Shown: positions 1 through 8,061, counted from the first letter of the stretch. The stretch is 64,000 nt of DNA from Planctomycetaceae bacterium (GCA_004556055.1 SFIW01000016.1:29554-93553); one strand, 5' to 3'. Notes: a model not told the origin generated them from the letters alone. Numbers and translations: made by a program.

Positions 1-107
1 TCCCTCGACGCGCTTTTTTTGCTATTCTACCATACGCGCTATTCCGCAGACCGACGGTCGGATCGCGGTGGGCGCGTATATTAAGCGCTATAGAACGAAG
101 AGATCGT

Positions 108-1532
108 ATGATGAGAATGAAAAAACGTGTCGCTCTCGCGACATTAGCTATGATGATCGCGGCCTCAACCGCCGCATACGGACAAGTAGGAAACGGACGC
201 GGCGCGCGCTTAGGACAAACCCGCGCCGTCAACGCCGCCGCCGCTAACGCCGCGACCGCGACCGCTCAGACGACCGCCGCAGCGACTCCTGCGACCGCGA
301 ATCCCGCGCAGAATTCCGATTCCCCCGCGCCTAAAACTTCTTCCGACGGTTCCGAGTTCGTCATCGCCAAGGACGCGACCCCCGAGCAACTTGTGGAGCA
401 AGCCACCTCGCTACTTTCGACCGAGATTGCTTTCGAGTCGGAAAAAGAATACTCAGAATGGGTCGCCAAGATGCTTCAGACCGTCGGCCTCATCGCCGAT
501 CGCATCTTGACCCTCAAGCCGACGGACGAATTCTTTGTGGAAGCGATTTCTCTCAAAGGGCAGGTTCTCTGCTATCAGGCGTCCCTCGATTCCTCGATTT
601 TGCCGCAACTCAAGAAGTACGCGGACGCGCTCGCGAATAATAAGCGCGTTCAGAGTCTCGAAGACGGGCGCAGCGCCACCCTCGCGTTCACCGGCGTCTA
701 CCTTCAGGCGGTCGTCGCCGATATCGCCGAGCGTCAGGGTACCGTGAAGGAACTCGCCGCCGCCATGAACGAAGTCAACGCGTTCGTCAAAGCGCATCCC
801 GAGACGTCCGACATGACCGTCGACCTCGTCTTCCCCGTCCAGGTGATCGCCGCGAACCTCGATAATCCGAAGCTTCCCGACCAGATCTGGGCGCCGATCC
901 GCAAGACCCTCGCCGCCTCCGAAACTCCGGAAGCGCAGAACGCGCTCATGATGCTCGACGGCACGATCCGTTATTCTCAGCTCGTCGGCGCTCCCTTTGA
1001 ATGGCAGGGCTGCGACGCGAAGGGAAAGAAGTTCGACGCGGAAGCGGTTAAAGGACGCGTCGTCGTCGTCGATTTCTGGGCCGCGTGGTGCCAGCAGAGC
1101 GCCGAATATCATGAACAGCTCAAGAAGCTTTACGACACATATCACGCGCAAGGATTTGAGATCGTCAGCTACAACCTCGATCCGAAGCTCGAAGACATGG
1201 ACGCCTATCTGACGAAGAATCCGCTCCCGTGGATCGTCCTCTCCGACCGCGCGACGGTCGACGCGAAAGAGACGTCCCTGGCCGCGTACTACGGAATCGG
1301 CGAAATTCCAACGATGATCTTGATCGGCGGCGACGGAAAAGTCGCGTCGACCGACTTGAGCCTCGAATCCCTCGCGGCGACGTTGCAGAACGTCTTCTCG
1401 AAGTCCGCCGCCGTTCCCGCCTCTTCCTCGAAGGCGCCTGAGACGACCGGTTCCGCGACGAAAGCGTCCTCCGCGAAGCCCGCCGCGACGAAAACGACGA
1501 CGCCTACAACGCGCCGCGCGACGACTCGTTGA
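108..1532 (+). CDS. Secreted thioredoxin-fold (TlpA/ResA-like) protein with a CxxS site
   Basis: A 474-aa exported protein. Residues 1-26 form a signal peptide ending in TAAYGQ, followed by an Ala/Thr-rich linker to about residue 80 and a helical, TPR-like middle region. The thioredoxin fold spans about residues 290-415. Its active site reads WCQQS, with Cys328 and Ser331 in place of the second Cys, and the cis-proline loop GIGEIPT is present at Pro401. The C-terminal 45 residues are a low-complexity Ala/Ser/Thr/Lys tail. TlpA/ResA relatives normally reduce disulfides outside the cytoplasm with a CxxC pair. The single Cys here suggests monothiol chemistry, mixed-disulfide formation or a peroxiredoxin-like role; this is inference. 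The start is ATG 108; an ATG at 111 is equally possible. The gene is monocistronic or leads into etfB 99 bases downstream. Confidence 0.85.
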   Translation: MMRMKKRVALATLAMMIAASTAAYGQVGNGRGARLGQTRAVNAAAANAATATAQTTAAATPATANPAQNSDSPAPKTSSDGSEFVIAKDATPEQLVEQATSLLSTEIAFESEKEYSEWVAKMLQTVGLIADRILTLKPTDEFFVEAISLKGQVLCYQASLDSSILPQLKKYADALANNKRVQSLEDGRSATLAFTGVYLQAVVADIAERQGTVKELAAAMNEVNAFVKAHPETSDMTVDLVFPVQVIAANLDNPKLPDQIWAPIRKTLAASETPEAQNALMMLDGTIRYSQLVGAPFEWQGCDAKGKKFDAEAVKGRVVVVDFWAAWCQQSAEYHEQLKKLYDTYHAQGFEIVSYNLDPKLEDMDAYLTKNPLPWIVLSDRATVDAKETSLAAYYGIGEIPTMILIGGDGKVASTDLSLESLAATLQNVFSKSAAVPASSSKAPETTGSATKASSAKPAATKTTTPTTRRATTR

Positions 1533-1631
1533 CGCGACGACGTCCTCTACCACGATAAGCCGACGGTCGCAACGTCGCTCCTACGCGACGCGCGTCCGTC
1601 TTAATCTTGATATTTAGTGAAGGAGAATTTT

Positions 1632-2480
1632 GTGTCCTTTTATCGCTCGATCGTGTTGGTCAAGCAAACGCCCAACACCTCAACCGTAACGGAAAACGCG
1701 CTCAACGCGGACGGTACGATTAACCGCGCCGCGTTGCCGACCGTTTTAAATCCCGAGGATTTGAACGCGCTGGAAGCGGCTCTTGAAGTCAAAGATCGCT
1801 TTGGCGGTTCGGTGACCGTGATTTCGATGGGCCCCCCTCAGGCGGCGGAAATTCTTCGCGAAGCTCTGTATCGCGGCGCCGATCGCGCGATTCTCATATG
1901 CGACCGCGCCGTCGCGGGCAGCGACGTTTTGGCGACGAGTTATATTCTCTCGCAAGCGATCAAAAAGGCGGGAGAGTTCGATTTCATCTTCTGCGGACGA
2001 CAGGCGATCGACGGGGACACGGGGCAGACCGGTCCCGAGTGCGCGCAGCGACTCGGCGTTCCTCAAGTTTCGTACATGGTTCAGATCGTCGACGTCGACG
2101 GCAAGAAGGCGACGCTTCGCCGCGCGACCGGTTCCGGCTGGGAAACCGTGACCGCGTCCTTGCCCCTCTTGGCGTCCGTCTTGTCGGAGACGAACGAACC
2201 GCGCCCCTTCGCCGCGATCAAGGTCATGCGCCACAAGCACAAGCGCGTTCCTTCCGAGGTCGCCGACCGCGCCGCGCTCGCGCCCGAAGACCGCTTGGAA
2301 GAATGGACCTGCGCCGATATCGACGCGGATCCGGCGCGTTGCGGACTCAACGGTTCTCCGACAAAGGTCGTCGACGCGATTCCGATCGTGTTGAAGAAGA
2401 GCGAATACAAAGAGTTTGAACCGACCCTTGAGGGAATGAAGGCGCTTGTCGCCGAACTCGTCGAGGAGCGCGCGCTCTAA
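1632..2480 (+). CDS. etfB: Electron transfer flavoprotein subunit beta
   Basis: Beta (FixA-type) subunit of electron transfer flavoprotein, a soluble heterodimer that accepts electrons from acyl-CoA or related dehydrogenases. The sequence opens with SIVLVKQTP and contains the alpha/beta core, including the GRQAIDGDTGQTGPE segment near residues 110-125, which is typical of ETF-beta and carries the AMP/FAD-side loop. Length is 282 aa against about 250-285 for the family. I chose GTG at 1632 because AAGGAG lies at 1620-1625 with six bases of spacing; the in-frame GTG at 1617 lies upstream of that ribosome site. It is followed after 47 bases by etfA, so the two subunits are almost certainly co-transcribed. 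No partner dehydrogenase or ETF-quinone oxidoreductase is in the window, so the electron donor is unknown. Confidence 0.95.
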   Translation: MSFYRSIVLVKQTPNTSTVTENALNADGTINRAALPTVLNPEDLNALEAALEVKDRFGGSVTVISMGPPQAAEILREALYRGADRAILICDRAVAGSDVLATSYILSQAIKKAGEFDFIFCGRQAIDGDTGQTGPECAQRLGVPQVSYMVQIVDVDGKKATLRRATGSGWETVTASLPLLASVLSETNEPRPFAAIKVMRHKHKRVPSEVADRAALAPEDRLEEWTCADIDADPARCGLNGSPTKVVDAIPIVLKKSEYKEFEPTLEGMKALVAELVEERAL

Positions 2481-2527
2481 TCGTCGCGCGAGGGAATAAG
2501 AAACACGGAGACTTAGGAAAGATTCTT

Positions 2528-3559
2528 ATGACGACTATCAATCCCCAAGGCGAAGTTTGGGTCTTCGCAGAACAGCATGGCGCGTCGCTGTGCGAGTTAG
2601 ATTACGAGTTATGCGGCAAGGCGCGCAAACTTGCGGACGCCCTTGGCGTCAAAGTCGGCGCGGTTCTTATAGGCGACGAGTCGGTCGCGTGTCTCGCCGA
2701 CGCGCTCGTTGCGTACGGAGCCGATCGCGTCTACCTTGTCGCGAATCCGAAGCTTAAGAACTACACGACCATGCCGTACGCGCATGCGATTCGCGCGTTG
2801 ATCGAGAAATACGAGCCGCAGATCGTCCTTTACGGGGCTTCCGCCACCGGTAGGGACGTGGCTCCGCGCGTCGCCGCGGCGCTCGAAACGGGCCTGACGG
2901 CGGACTGCATCTCGCTGGAGATCGGCGATTATCAGGATCCGAAAACGGGTAAAGAATACAAGAATATCCTTCAGTTGCGCCGTCCTTCCTTTGGCGGGCA
3001 CATGCTTGCGACGATCGTCGCGCCGGATCACGCGCCGCAGATGGCGACGGTTCGCGAAGGCGTTTTCCCCGCGCCGGAATGGGACGACGACCGCAAGGGC
3101 GAAACGATCAAAGAAGAGATCGCGTTCGACGACTCCCTCTTTGCGGTCGAGGTTCTCGATCGCATTGAACGCGAATCGGGCGTCAATTTGAAGAACGCGA
3201 AGATCATCGTCGGCGGCGGCGCGGGCGTAGGGAGTCGCGAAAACTTCAAGTTGATCTACGATCTTGCCGCGGCGCTTGGAGGCACGGTCGGCGCGACGCG
3301 CGCCGCGACCCAGAGCGGGTATATTGAAGAAGAGCGCATGATCGGACAGACGGGAACGATCGTTCGTCCCGACCTGTACGTCGCCGTCGGAATTAGCGGC
3401 GCGGTGGAGCATCGCGTCGGAATCCAAGACGCGGGGAAGATCGTCGCGATCAATAGCGATCCGAAGGCGCCGATCTTCTCGATCGCGCATTACGGAATCG
3501 TCGGCGACCTCAACGACGTCGTTCCCAAGTTGATCAAAGCGCTTCAGGAACGCGCGTAA
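2528..3559 (+). CDS. etfA: Electron transfer flavoprotein subunit alpha
   Basis: Alpha (FixB-type) subunit, 343 aa, partner of the preceding etfB. The N-terminal half (about 1-200) is the alpha/beta domain with the YGASATGRDVAPRVAA segment. The C-terminal half is the FAD-binding domain, with the signature GGGAGVGS at about 231, RAATQSGYIEEERMIGQTG near 258-276, and VAVGISGAVEH near 288, followed by KIVAINSDPKAPIF. All landmark FAD-binding segments are present, so it should be functional. The start ATG 2528 has AGGAAAG seven bases upstream. The pair ends at a strong terminator at 3581. Whether it is an ordinary or a bifurcating ETF cannot be decided here. Confidence 0.96.
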   Translation: MTTINPQGEVWVFAEQHGASLCELDYELCGKARKLADALGVKVGAVLIGDESVACLADALVAYGADRVYLVANPKLKNYTTMPYAHAIRALIEKYEPQIVLYGASATGRDVAPRVAAALETGLTADCISLEIGDYQDPKTGKEYKNILQLRRPSFGGHMLATIVAPDHAPQMATVREGVFPAPEWDDDRKGETIKEEIAFDDSLFAVEVLDRIERESGVNLKNAKIIVGGGAGVGSRENFKLIYDLAAALGGTVGATRAATQSGYIEEERMIGQTGTIVRPDLYVAVGISGAVEHRVGIQDAGKIVAINSDPKAPIFSIAHYGIVGDLNDVVPKLIKALQERA

Positions 3560-3580
3560 GGCGTTTTGAAACGCGCATCC

Positions 3581-3615
3581 GGCCCGGACGCCTCGTCGCT
3601 TCCGGGCCTTTTTTA
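3581..3615 (+). terminator. Rho-independent terminator after etfA
   Basis: GGCCCGGA and TCCGGGCC form a perfect 8-bp stem around an 11-base loop, followed by TTTTTTATT. It lies 21 bases after the etfA stop. Confidence 0.9.
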
Positions 3616-3649
3616 TTAACTTGCGAGAGATGCGGAGTAGGGAAGAGGA

Positions 3650-4006
3650 TCAGCAGATGATCCCGTCGGTCATGGTATACCCTTCGAGGGAGTTCGCTTT
3701 GACCTGGATGCAGATATAGGAAAGCCCTTCGTCCTCCGCCGCGAAGAACTGACGCCGACCTTCAGGCGCGACGCGAAGCCAATCCCCTGCGACGAGCTCG
3801 ATCGTCTCTCCGTCGATAATCGCCTTCCCGCGCCCCGACGTCACGCAGTAAATCTCTTCGTTCTGCTTGTGCGCGTGCGCGAAAGGAACGCTACCCCCCG
3901 CAGGAAGCGCGTTGACGCTTACCTCCGCCCCCGTGAGGGAGAGATTGTCGTGCAACTCTACGCGCGGTTGATCCTGAGAAACATGATACTTCGTATAGAC
4001 GCTCAT
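3650..4006 (-). CDS. Single-domain cupin protein
   Basis: A 118-aa small beta-barrel cupin. Motif 1 is visible as HAHKQNEEIYCVTSG, with His44, His46 and Glu50/51 as likely metal ligands and Gly58 closing the motif. Motif 2 (about 72-85, GDWLRVAPEGRRQFF) lacks the usual His, so metal binding may be three-coordinate or altered. The substrate is unknown; relatives include quercetinase-like and sugar-binding proteins. The gene lies downstream of an Rrf2 repressor gene on the same strand but has its own promoter between two matching palindromes, so it is probably the repressor's main target. The start ATG 4006 has AAGGAG seven bases upstream. Confidence 0.85.
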   Translation of the reverse strand: MSVYTKYHVSQDQPRVELHDNLSLTGAEVSVNALPAGGSVPFAHAHKQNEEIYCVTSGRGKAIIDGETIELVAGDWLRVAPEGRRQFFAAEDEGLSYICIQVKANSLEGYTMTDGIIC

Positions 4007-4022
4007 TAGAAATCTCCTTTAT

Positions 4023-4041
4023 TGTAATTGTTATGTTTACA
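4023..4041. promoter_or_regulatory. Candidate Rrf2 operator, downstream copy
   Basis: TGTAA-N9-TTACA inverted repeat (extended form TTGTAA...TTACAA, 4022-4042). It lies between the -10 box and the cupin start codon. It has the same half-sites and the same nine-base spacing as the copy at 4072. Confidence 0.6.
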
Positions 4042-4054
4042 ACTGTTGGAGAAG

Positions 4055-4082
4055 ATTCTATCGTTGATTTCTGTAATGTCAA
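4055..4082 (-). promoter_or_regulatory. Promoter of the cupin gene
   Basis: On the minus strand a perfect TTGACA (plus positions 4077-4082) is separated by 16 bases from TAGAAT (4055-4060). The -35 box sits inside the operator at 4072-4090. Confidence 0.7.
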
Positions 4083-4090
4083 TAGTTACA
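4072..4090. promoter_or_regulatory. Candidate Rrf2 operator, upstream copy
   Basis: Second TGTAA-N9-TTACA inverted repeat. It covers the -35 box of the cupin promoter and overlaps the last codons of the Rrf2 gene. Binding here would block RNA polymerase. Confidence 0.6.
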
Positions 4091-4514
4091 ACCGACTTTT
4101 GAAGTCGTGTTTCACTTCTTCCAGCGTGATCGACGCAAGTTCGCGTTCCATCGCGTTTTGGACGCGCTGAAGTTTGGCGTCGAGAATCGCGTGGATATTC
4201 CGACCGATCGGGCACGCTTCGTTCGGCCTCTCGTGAAAATGAAAGAGTTGACCGTCTTCGACGCATTCCACCGCGTTGTAGACGTCCAGAAACGTGATCT
4301 CAGAGAGGGGTTTGGCGATCGACGCGCCTCCTGCGCCGCGCGCGACGTTCACAAGCCCAGCGCTCTTTAATTGACCCAAAATCTTCCGAATCACCACCGG
4401 ATTGACGTTCACGCTCCCCGCGAGAAGATCGCTCGTGAGCTTAAATTGACCTTGAAATTCGTCAAGGCACGCGAAGACATGCAGCGCTATCGTAAATCGA
4501 CTAGATATTTGCAT
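4086..4514 (-). CDS. Rrf2-family transcriptional regulator
   Basis: A 142-aa winged-helix regulator. The N-terminal MQISSRFTIALHVFACL and the recognition region (about 27-60: LTSDLLAGSVNVNPVVIRK, then LKSAGLVNVARGAGGASIAKP) match the Rrf2 family, as does ITFLDVYNAVE. Cys residues occur at about 15, 83 and 97, but the three-Cys cluster of IscR-type [2Fe-2S] sensors is not present, which places it nearer the YwnA-like subgroup. It likely represses the adjacent cupin gene through the paired palindromes at 4023 and 4072. No strong ribosome site precedes ATG 4514; GGGAGA is 15 bases upstream. Confidence 0.9.
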   Translation of the reverse strand: MQISSRFTIALHVFACLDEFQGQFKLTSDLLAGSVNVNPVVIRKILGQLKSAGLVNVARGAGGASIAKPLSEITFLDVYNAVECVEDGQLFHFHERPNEACPIGRNIHAILDAKLQRVQNAMERELASITLEEVKHDFKSRL

Positions 4515-4560
4515 TGACCATACTTTCTGTCTCCCGGCAAAGTTAATCGTCTCAAAGACG

Positions 4561-4600
4561 AATTAAAAAGACCGCGCAAATAGACGCGCGGTCTTCTTTT
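4561..4600 (-). terminator. Terminator after cysS
   Basis: AAGACCGCGC (4568-4577) and GCGCGGTCTT (4586-4595) form a perfect 10-bp stem. On the minus strand it is followed by TTTTTAATT. A T-rich stretch also follows on the plus strand. Confidence 0.85.
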
Positions 4601-4607
4601 CTAAAAC

Positions 4608-6182
4608 TTATTTCGTTTCTTTAGACCAAACGCACACGCCTCCCGGTCGATCTTCGAGGGTGATTCCGAGATCTTTGAGACGGTTGCGGATTTCGTCGGC
4701 GGTCGCGAAATCCTTGTTCTTCTTCGCGTTGCGGCGAAGATCGATAAGGAGGTTCATCAGCGGTTCGACGAGCGCGTCGTTCTGCTCCGATTCCTCTGCG
4801 ACCGGTTCGCGGAAGAGGCCAAGCGTCGACGTCAACTCTTTAAAGACCGTCGTTCCTGCGACGAGCGCTTGAATCGCGCTCTCATTCTTCTCCGTTTCGA
4901 GCTTATTTTCTTCGATGAACTTATTGAGCGCGCGTAGGAAATCGTAGAAGACCGCCATTCCCCCCGCTGTGTTGAAGTCGTCGTCCATCGCCTCGAGGAA
5001 TCGGTTTCGGAACCCCTTGACGATCGCGGCGAACTCGGCGAAATCCGCAGGAATCGGCGCTTCGCTTTCGTAGGCGTCGCCGTCGGCGCGAGTCGTCGCC
5101 GCCTTTAGGTCGTAGAAGGATCGACCCGTCGCCTCTTCGAAACGCTTGAAATAACGATAGAACCCTTCGAGTCCCTTGCCGACTTCTTGCAGACGTTCTT
5201 CGCTATAGTCGATAGGGCGGCGATAATGGCTGGAGAGGAGGAAGAAGCGGATATGTTCGCCGCTGAACTTCTTGAGGAGGTCGCGGAACGCGGAGGCGCC
5301 CTTCGACTTGCTGATCTTTCCCGCTTCTTGAGACGCGTAGTCCCCTTCTTTCGCTTCCGCGTCGCGCGTCTTGCGTCCGCCGACTTTTCCGACCTGGTTT
5401 GACGCCTGCATGAGCCCGTTGTGCATCCAGTATTTCGCCATGAGACAACCGTTGCGCGCTTCGCTTTGCGCGATTTCATTTTCATGATGCGGGAACTGAA
5501 GATCAAGGCCGCCGCCGTGAATATCGAAGGTTTCGCCGAGGATCGAGCAGCTCATGACGCTACATTCGATGTGCCAGCCGGGGCGCCCTTTACCCCATGG
5601 GGAGTCCCAGGAGGGTTCGCCGGGCTTGGCGGACTTCCAGAGGGCGAAGTCGAAGGGAGAGCGTTTGCGATCCGCCGCGCCGCCTCCTTCGCCGCTCATC
5701 TGCTCCAGGGTGCGGTTGCTCAACTTCCCATATTCCGGGAACTTCGCGACGTCGTAGTAGACGTCCCCTTCCGATTCGTACGCGTACCCTTTGTCGATCA
5801 AGTCTTGCGTGAACTCGACGATTCGCTTGATATAATCGGTCGCCTTCGGGAAAACGTCGATCGTGTCGACTCCCATCGCTTTGAGGTTGTTCTTATAGTC
5901 CTCGGTCATCTCGTCCGCGACGGCGCTCATGGGGATTCCGCGCGCGTTCGACTCGGCGATGAGTTTGTCGTCGACGTCGGTGATATTCACGACCCACGTC
6001 ACGTCGTAACCCGAGTAGACGAGATACCGCTTAATTGTGTCAAAGATCGTCGGACCGACCATATGACCGATGTGGCTGGGTTTGTAGACCGTCGGACCGC
6101 AGAGGTACATCCCCACTTTGCCCGCATTGACCGGCTGAAATTCTTCTTTCGTTCGAGACAGCGTGTTAAAAACTCGCAGCAT
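4608..6182 (-). CDS. cysS: Cysteinyl-tRNA synthetase
   Basis: Class I aminoacyl-tRNA synthetase that charges tRNA-Cys in the cytoplasm. The zinc ligand Cys28 lies in YLCGPTVY, the HIGH motif is at 37-40, the second zinc cluster is seen in HIECSVMSC and HGGGLDLQFPHHENE, and the KMSKS motif is KISKS at 289-293. The C-terminal anticodon-binding DALR region follows, with RRNAKKNKDFATADEIRNRL near the end. An insertion of about 25 residues rich in Lys, Arg and Glu precedes KISKS (around 260-285). The start ATG 6182 is preceded by AGAGGAAG and yields a normal 524-aa enzyme. An open frame extends upstream to 6296, but that extension runs into the promoter region and is unlikely to be translated. Confidence 0.96.
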   Translation of the reverse strand: MLRVFNTLSRTKEEFQPVNAGKVGMYLCGPTVYKPSHIGHMVGPTIFDTIKRYLVYSGYDVTWVVNITDVDDKLIAESNARGIPMSAVADEMTEDYKNNLKAMGVDTIDVFPKATDYIKRIVEFTQDLIDKGYAYESEGDVYYDVAKFPEYGKLSNRTLEQMSGEGGGAADRKRSPFDFALWKSAKPGEPSWDSPWGKGRPGWHIECSVMSCSILGETFDIHGGGLDLQFPHHENEIAQSEARNGCLMAKYWMHNGLMQASNQVGKVGGRKTRDAEAKEGDYASQEAGKISKSKGASAFRDLLKKFSGEHIRFFLLSSHYRRPIDYSEERLQEVGKGLEGFYRYFKRFEEATGRSFYDLKAATTRADGDAYESEAPIPADFAEFAAIVKGFRNRFLEAMDDDFNTAGGMAVFYDFLRALNKFIEENKLETEKNESAIQALVAGTTVFKELTSTLGLFREPVAEESEQNDALVEPLMNLLIDLRRNAKKNKDFATADEIRNRLKDLGITLEDRPGGVCVWSKETK

Positions 6183-6260
6183 TGATCTTCCTCTTATGGT
6201 TCCGTAGACTGCGCCCAACGTCGGACGCCTATTTTGCTTTATCTTATATCGGCTCAATCC

Positions 6261-6279
6261 TTTGACAAGTTTTGTCAAA
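6261..6279. promoter_or_regulatory. 19-bp perfect palindrome in the cysS upstream region
   Basis: TTTGACAA and TTGTCAAA flank a three-base centre. On the minus strand the right arm supplies TTGTCA, 16 bases from TAAGAT, so the palindrome overlaps a plausible cysS promoter about 80 bases before the start codon. It could be a repressor site. Confidence 0.45.
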
Positions 6280-6296
6280 CCCTCTTTTTTCAGCAA

Positions 6297-6333
6297 CGAA
6301 AACGCGCCGACTTCCGTTCGGAAATCGACGCGC
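6297..6333 (-). terminator. Terminator after the first lipoprotein gene
   Basis: On the minus strand a 13-bp stem with two G-T pairs (CGCGTCGATTTCC with GGAAGTCGGCGCG) closes a four-base loop and is followed by TTTTCGTT. It lies about 24 bases after the lipoprotein stop. Confidence 0.75.
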
Positions 6334-6356
6334 TTGTATTATCTTATCCTATCGTG

Positions 6357-6818
6357 TCAGTGAGAATGTCCGTGTTCGTGCTCGTGCTCGGGGGGCGCGT
6401 TGAGGTCGATTCCCTCGGCGGTGAAGTTCACATCCACGACTTGCTTATTCTTCTGGATCTCGACGACTATCTCTTCTTTGAAGACCTCTTCCGGGTAGTC
6501 TTGGTACTCGTTTGTGAGGCGATCGGGATAGAGCGGATCGTGCGCGATCTGTCCGATAATCTTGGCGCCGATGCATTTCACGCGCTTTTCGCCGCGCGTG
6601 ACTTGCGCTTCAAATTTGCCGTCGATAATCTTGGCTCCGCAGTCGCGTCCGACTCCGTCGACGGGGGTGAAGGTGATCGTCCCCTGAGGAATCGGTTCAC
6701 CGGCGACGGTGACGGTTCCGGAGATCTTGTAGAGGCGATCCTTATTGCTACAACCGACGAGAATGGCGCAACCGCACAGGATGAGAAGCGCGGCAACGGC
6801 GTTTGAACGTAAGGCCAT
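6357..6818 (-). CDS. Small lipoprotein, transthyretin/carboxypeptidase-regulatory-like fold
   Basis: A 153-aa predicted lipoprotein. A hydrophobic signal segment ends in the lipobox LVGC at about residue 24. The rest is probably a single beta-sandwich domain (ISGTVTVAGEPIPQGTITFTP), as in planctomycete lipoproteins annotated carboxypeptidase regulatory-like. The C-terminus is His-rich (HEHEHGHSH) and could bind metal. It follows a DUF1559 gene by 43 bases on the same strand and is paralogous to the genes at 8062 and 38841, which are placed the same way. I chose ATG 6818 because AAAGGAAG precedes it; the frame stays open to 7265 but that stretch is the antisense shadow of the DUF1559 gene's reading frame. 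Confidence 0.85.
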   Translation of the reverse strand: MALRSNAVAALLILCGCAILVGCSNKDRLYKISGTVTVAGEPIPQGTITFTPVDGVGRDCGAKIIDGKFEAQVTRGEKRVKCIGAKIIGQIAHDPLYPDRLTNEYQDYPEEVFKEEIVVEIQKNKQVVDVNFTAEGIDLNAPPEHEHEHGHSH

Positions 6819-6861
6819 ATCGTTTCTTCCTTTCATATCTTCGCGTTCTAGTGAATCGAGA

Positions 6862-7860
6862 TCATTCCGAAACCGTTTCCGCGCCTTGGGTGGAGCCGTA
6901 AGCGGTCCACGCGTTTGCGGAGATTGTGTCGGAGAAGAAGCGAACGGATCCGTCCGCCATCGCGGCGTTGACCCCGCCCGAATGGTTGGAACGCGCCGCG
7001 TAATACTCGCTACCCGCGACTTCGACGCAAGGACGCCGAGGATTGACCGCGCCCGCGCTCGCCGTGACGTCGGGACAGTTGCCGCTGCCCATGACGTCGG
7101 GCGTGCTCGAGTTCGGAGTGAGGATCGTCGCGTAGAAAGGAGCGCTACATTCGTCGTTGTAGACGTCGCCGCGCTTATCCGCGTCTTTACCGCCAGAGTT
7201 GAGGAGAACTTCGGAGAAGAGCATCGTGTTTGACGTTCCGTCCGTAAATTCCGAAAGGGTGACAAATTTGCTCAGTTTGAAAGCCGCGCCCTTGAAGACC
7301 GTGTAGAGGTCGTGGTGCTCCTCTCTCACTTCGTCTCCGTGCGAGAAGGCGTGATAGCCGTAGCAACCGACGTAATTGCACCTTGCGCGTCCGTAGGTTT
7401 CCGACGCGGCGATCTCGTTGTCGACTTGATCGCTCGGGCAATACAGGATGCTGAACTTCGCGCTTTCGCACGCTTGAGGATTGCGACTTGCGTTTGCGCC
7501 CTCCTGATTGTTAGGATATTGATAAAAATGTTTGCCGAAATCGTACTGATTCGCCAGCGTCGTCTGTTCGATGAACGCGTACATACGTGGGAGCCAGCTG
7601 GTGCGTTTGTCGATATTGAGCCCGGCGTTGGGGGTGTATGCGTTCGTCGCGCCGAGGGGCAGATACTGCTTATTAATGTCGGCGTAGTTGTGAACGGCGA
7701 GCGCCCACTGCTTCAGGTTATTGGTGCATTGCATACGTCGGGCCGCTTCGCGCGCCGCTTGAACGGCGGGTAGAAGAAGACCGATCAAAATTCCGATAAT
7801 CGCGATTACGACAAGTAATTCGACGAGCGTGAACGCGCGTCGAGACGAATTGACAGACAT
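6862..7860 (-). CDS. DUF1559 pseudopilin-like protein (cassette A)
   Basis: A 332-aa planctomycete DUF1559 protein. Residues 8-35 are the type IV pilin-like N-terminus (AFTLVELLVVIAIIG), with the prepilin peptidase site before Phe and the conserved Glu at +5, followed by AARRMQCTNNLKQ. The C-terminus carries the H-X9-DG motif (HSGGVNAAMADG) and SVRFF. Family members are surface or periplasmic and probably processed like pseudopilins; the exact function is not established. It is the first gene of a two-gene cassette with the lipoprotein at 6357. It is a close paralogue of the gene at 8547, most strongly in the first 100 residues and the last 60. CAGGAG lies seven bases upstream of the ATG. Confidence 0.95.
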   Translation of the reverse strand: MSVNSSRRAFTLVELLVVIAIIGILIGLLLPAVQAAREAARRMQCTNNLKQWALAVHNYADINKQYLPLGATNAYTPNAGLNIDKRTSWLPRMYAFIEQTTLANQYDFGKHFYQYPNNQEGANASRNPQACESAKFSILYCPSDQVDNEIAASETYGRARCNYVGCYGYHAFSHGDEVREEHHDLYTVFKGAAFKLSKFVTLSEFTDGTSNTMLFSEVLLNSGGKDADKRGDVYNDECSAPFYATILTPNSSTPDVMGSGNCPDVTASAGAVNPRRPCVEVAGSEYYAARSNHSGGVNAAMADGSVRFFSDTISANAWTAYGSTQGAETVSE

Positions 7861-7966
7861 GAGTTAACTCCTGTCTTAAAGAGTGAAACGGACGTCGATC
7901 AGCTCGCCTTTTACCGCGGTGCGGCTCTTCCTTCCTATGGAACCTCACGACGCTTGTTCGTTCTTT

Positions 7967-7995
7967 ATTGTAGAGGAAGGAGCGAAAAGCGTCAA
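7967..7995 (-). promoter_or_regulatory. Promoter of DUF1559 cassette A
   Basis: On the minus strand TTGACG (7990-7995) and TACAAT (7967-7972) are spaced by 17 bases, about 105 bases before the start codon. Confidence 0.65.
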
Positions 7996-8004
7996 GCGCG
8001 GAAA

Positions 8005-8034
8005 TAAAAAACGCCTACCGCGGTGGTAGGCGTT
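8005..8034 (-). terminator. Terminator after the second lipoprotein gene
   Basis: AACGCCTACC and GGTAGGCGTT form a perfect 10-bp stem with a five-base loop. On the minus strand it is followed by TTTTTATTT. It separates cassette B from the promoter of cassette A. Confidence 0.88.
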
Positions 8035-8061
8035 CGGTTCTCGGTCATGAGAGAGAAGGAA

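Noticed and set aside
4503..4521. Six-codon frame MVNANI before the Rrf2 gene
   Set aside because: The ATG at 4521 is better spaced to GGGAGA than the Rrf2 start, but such a short overlapping frame cannot be supported as a leader peptide.
6819..7265. N-terminal extension of the first lipoprotein frame
   Set aside because: It runs through the DUF1559 gene in another frame. The lipobox and ribosome site mark the start at 6818.
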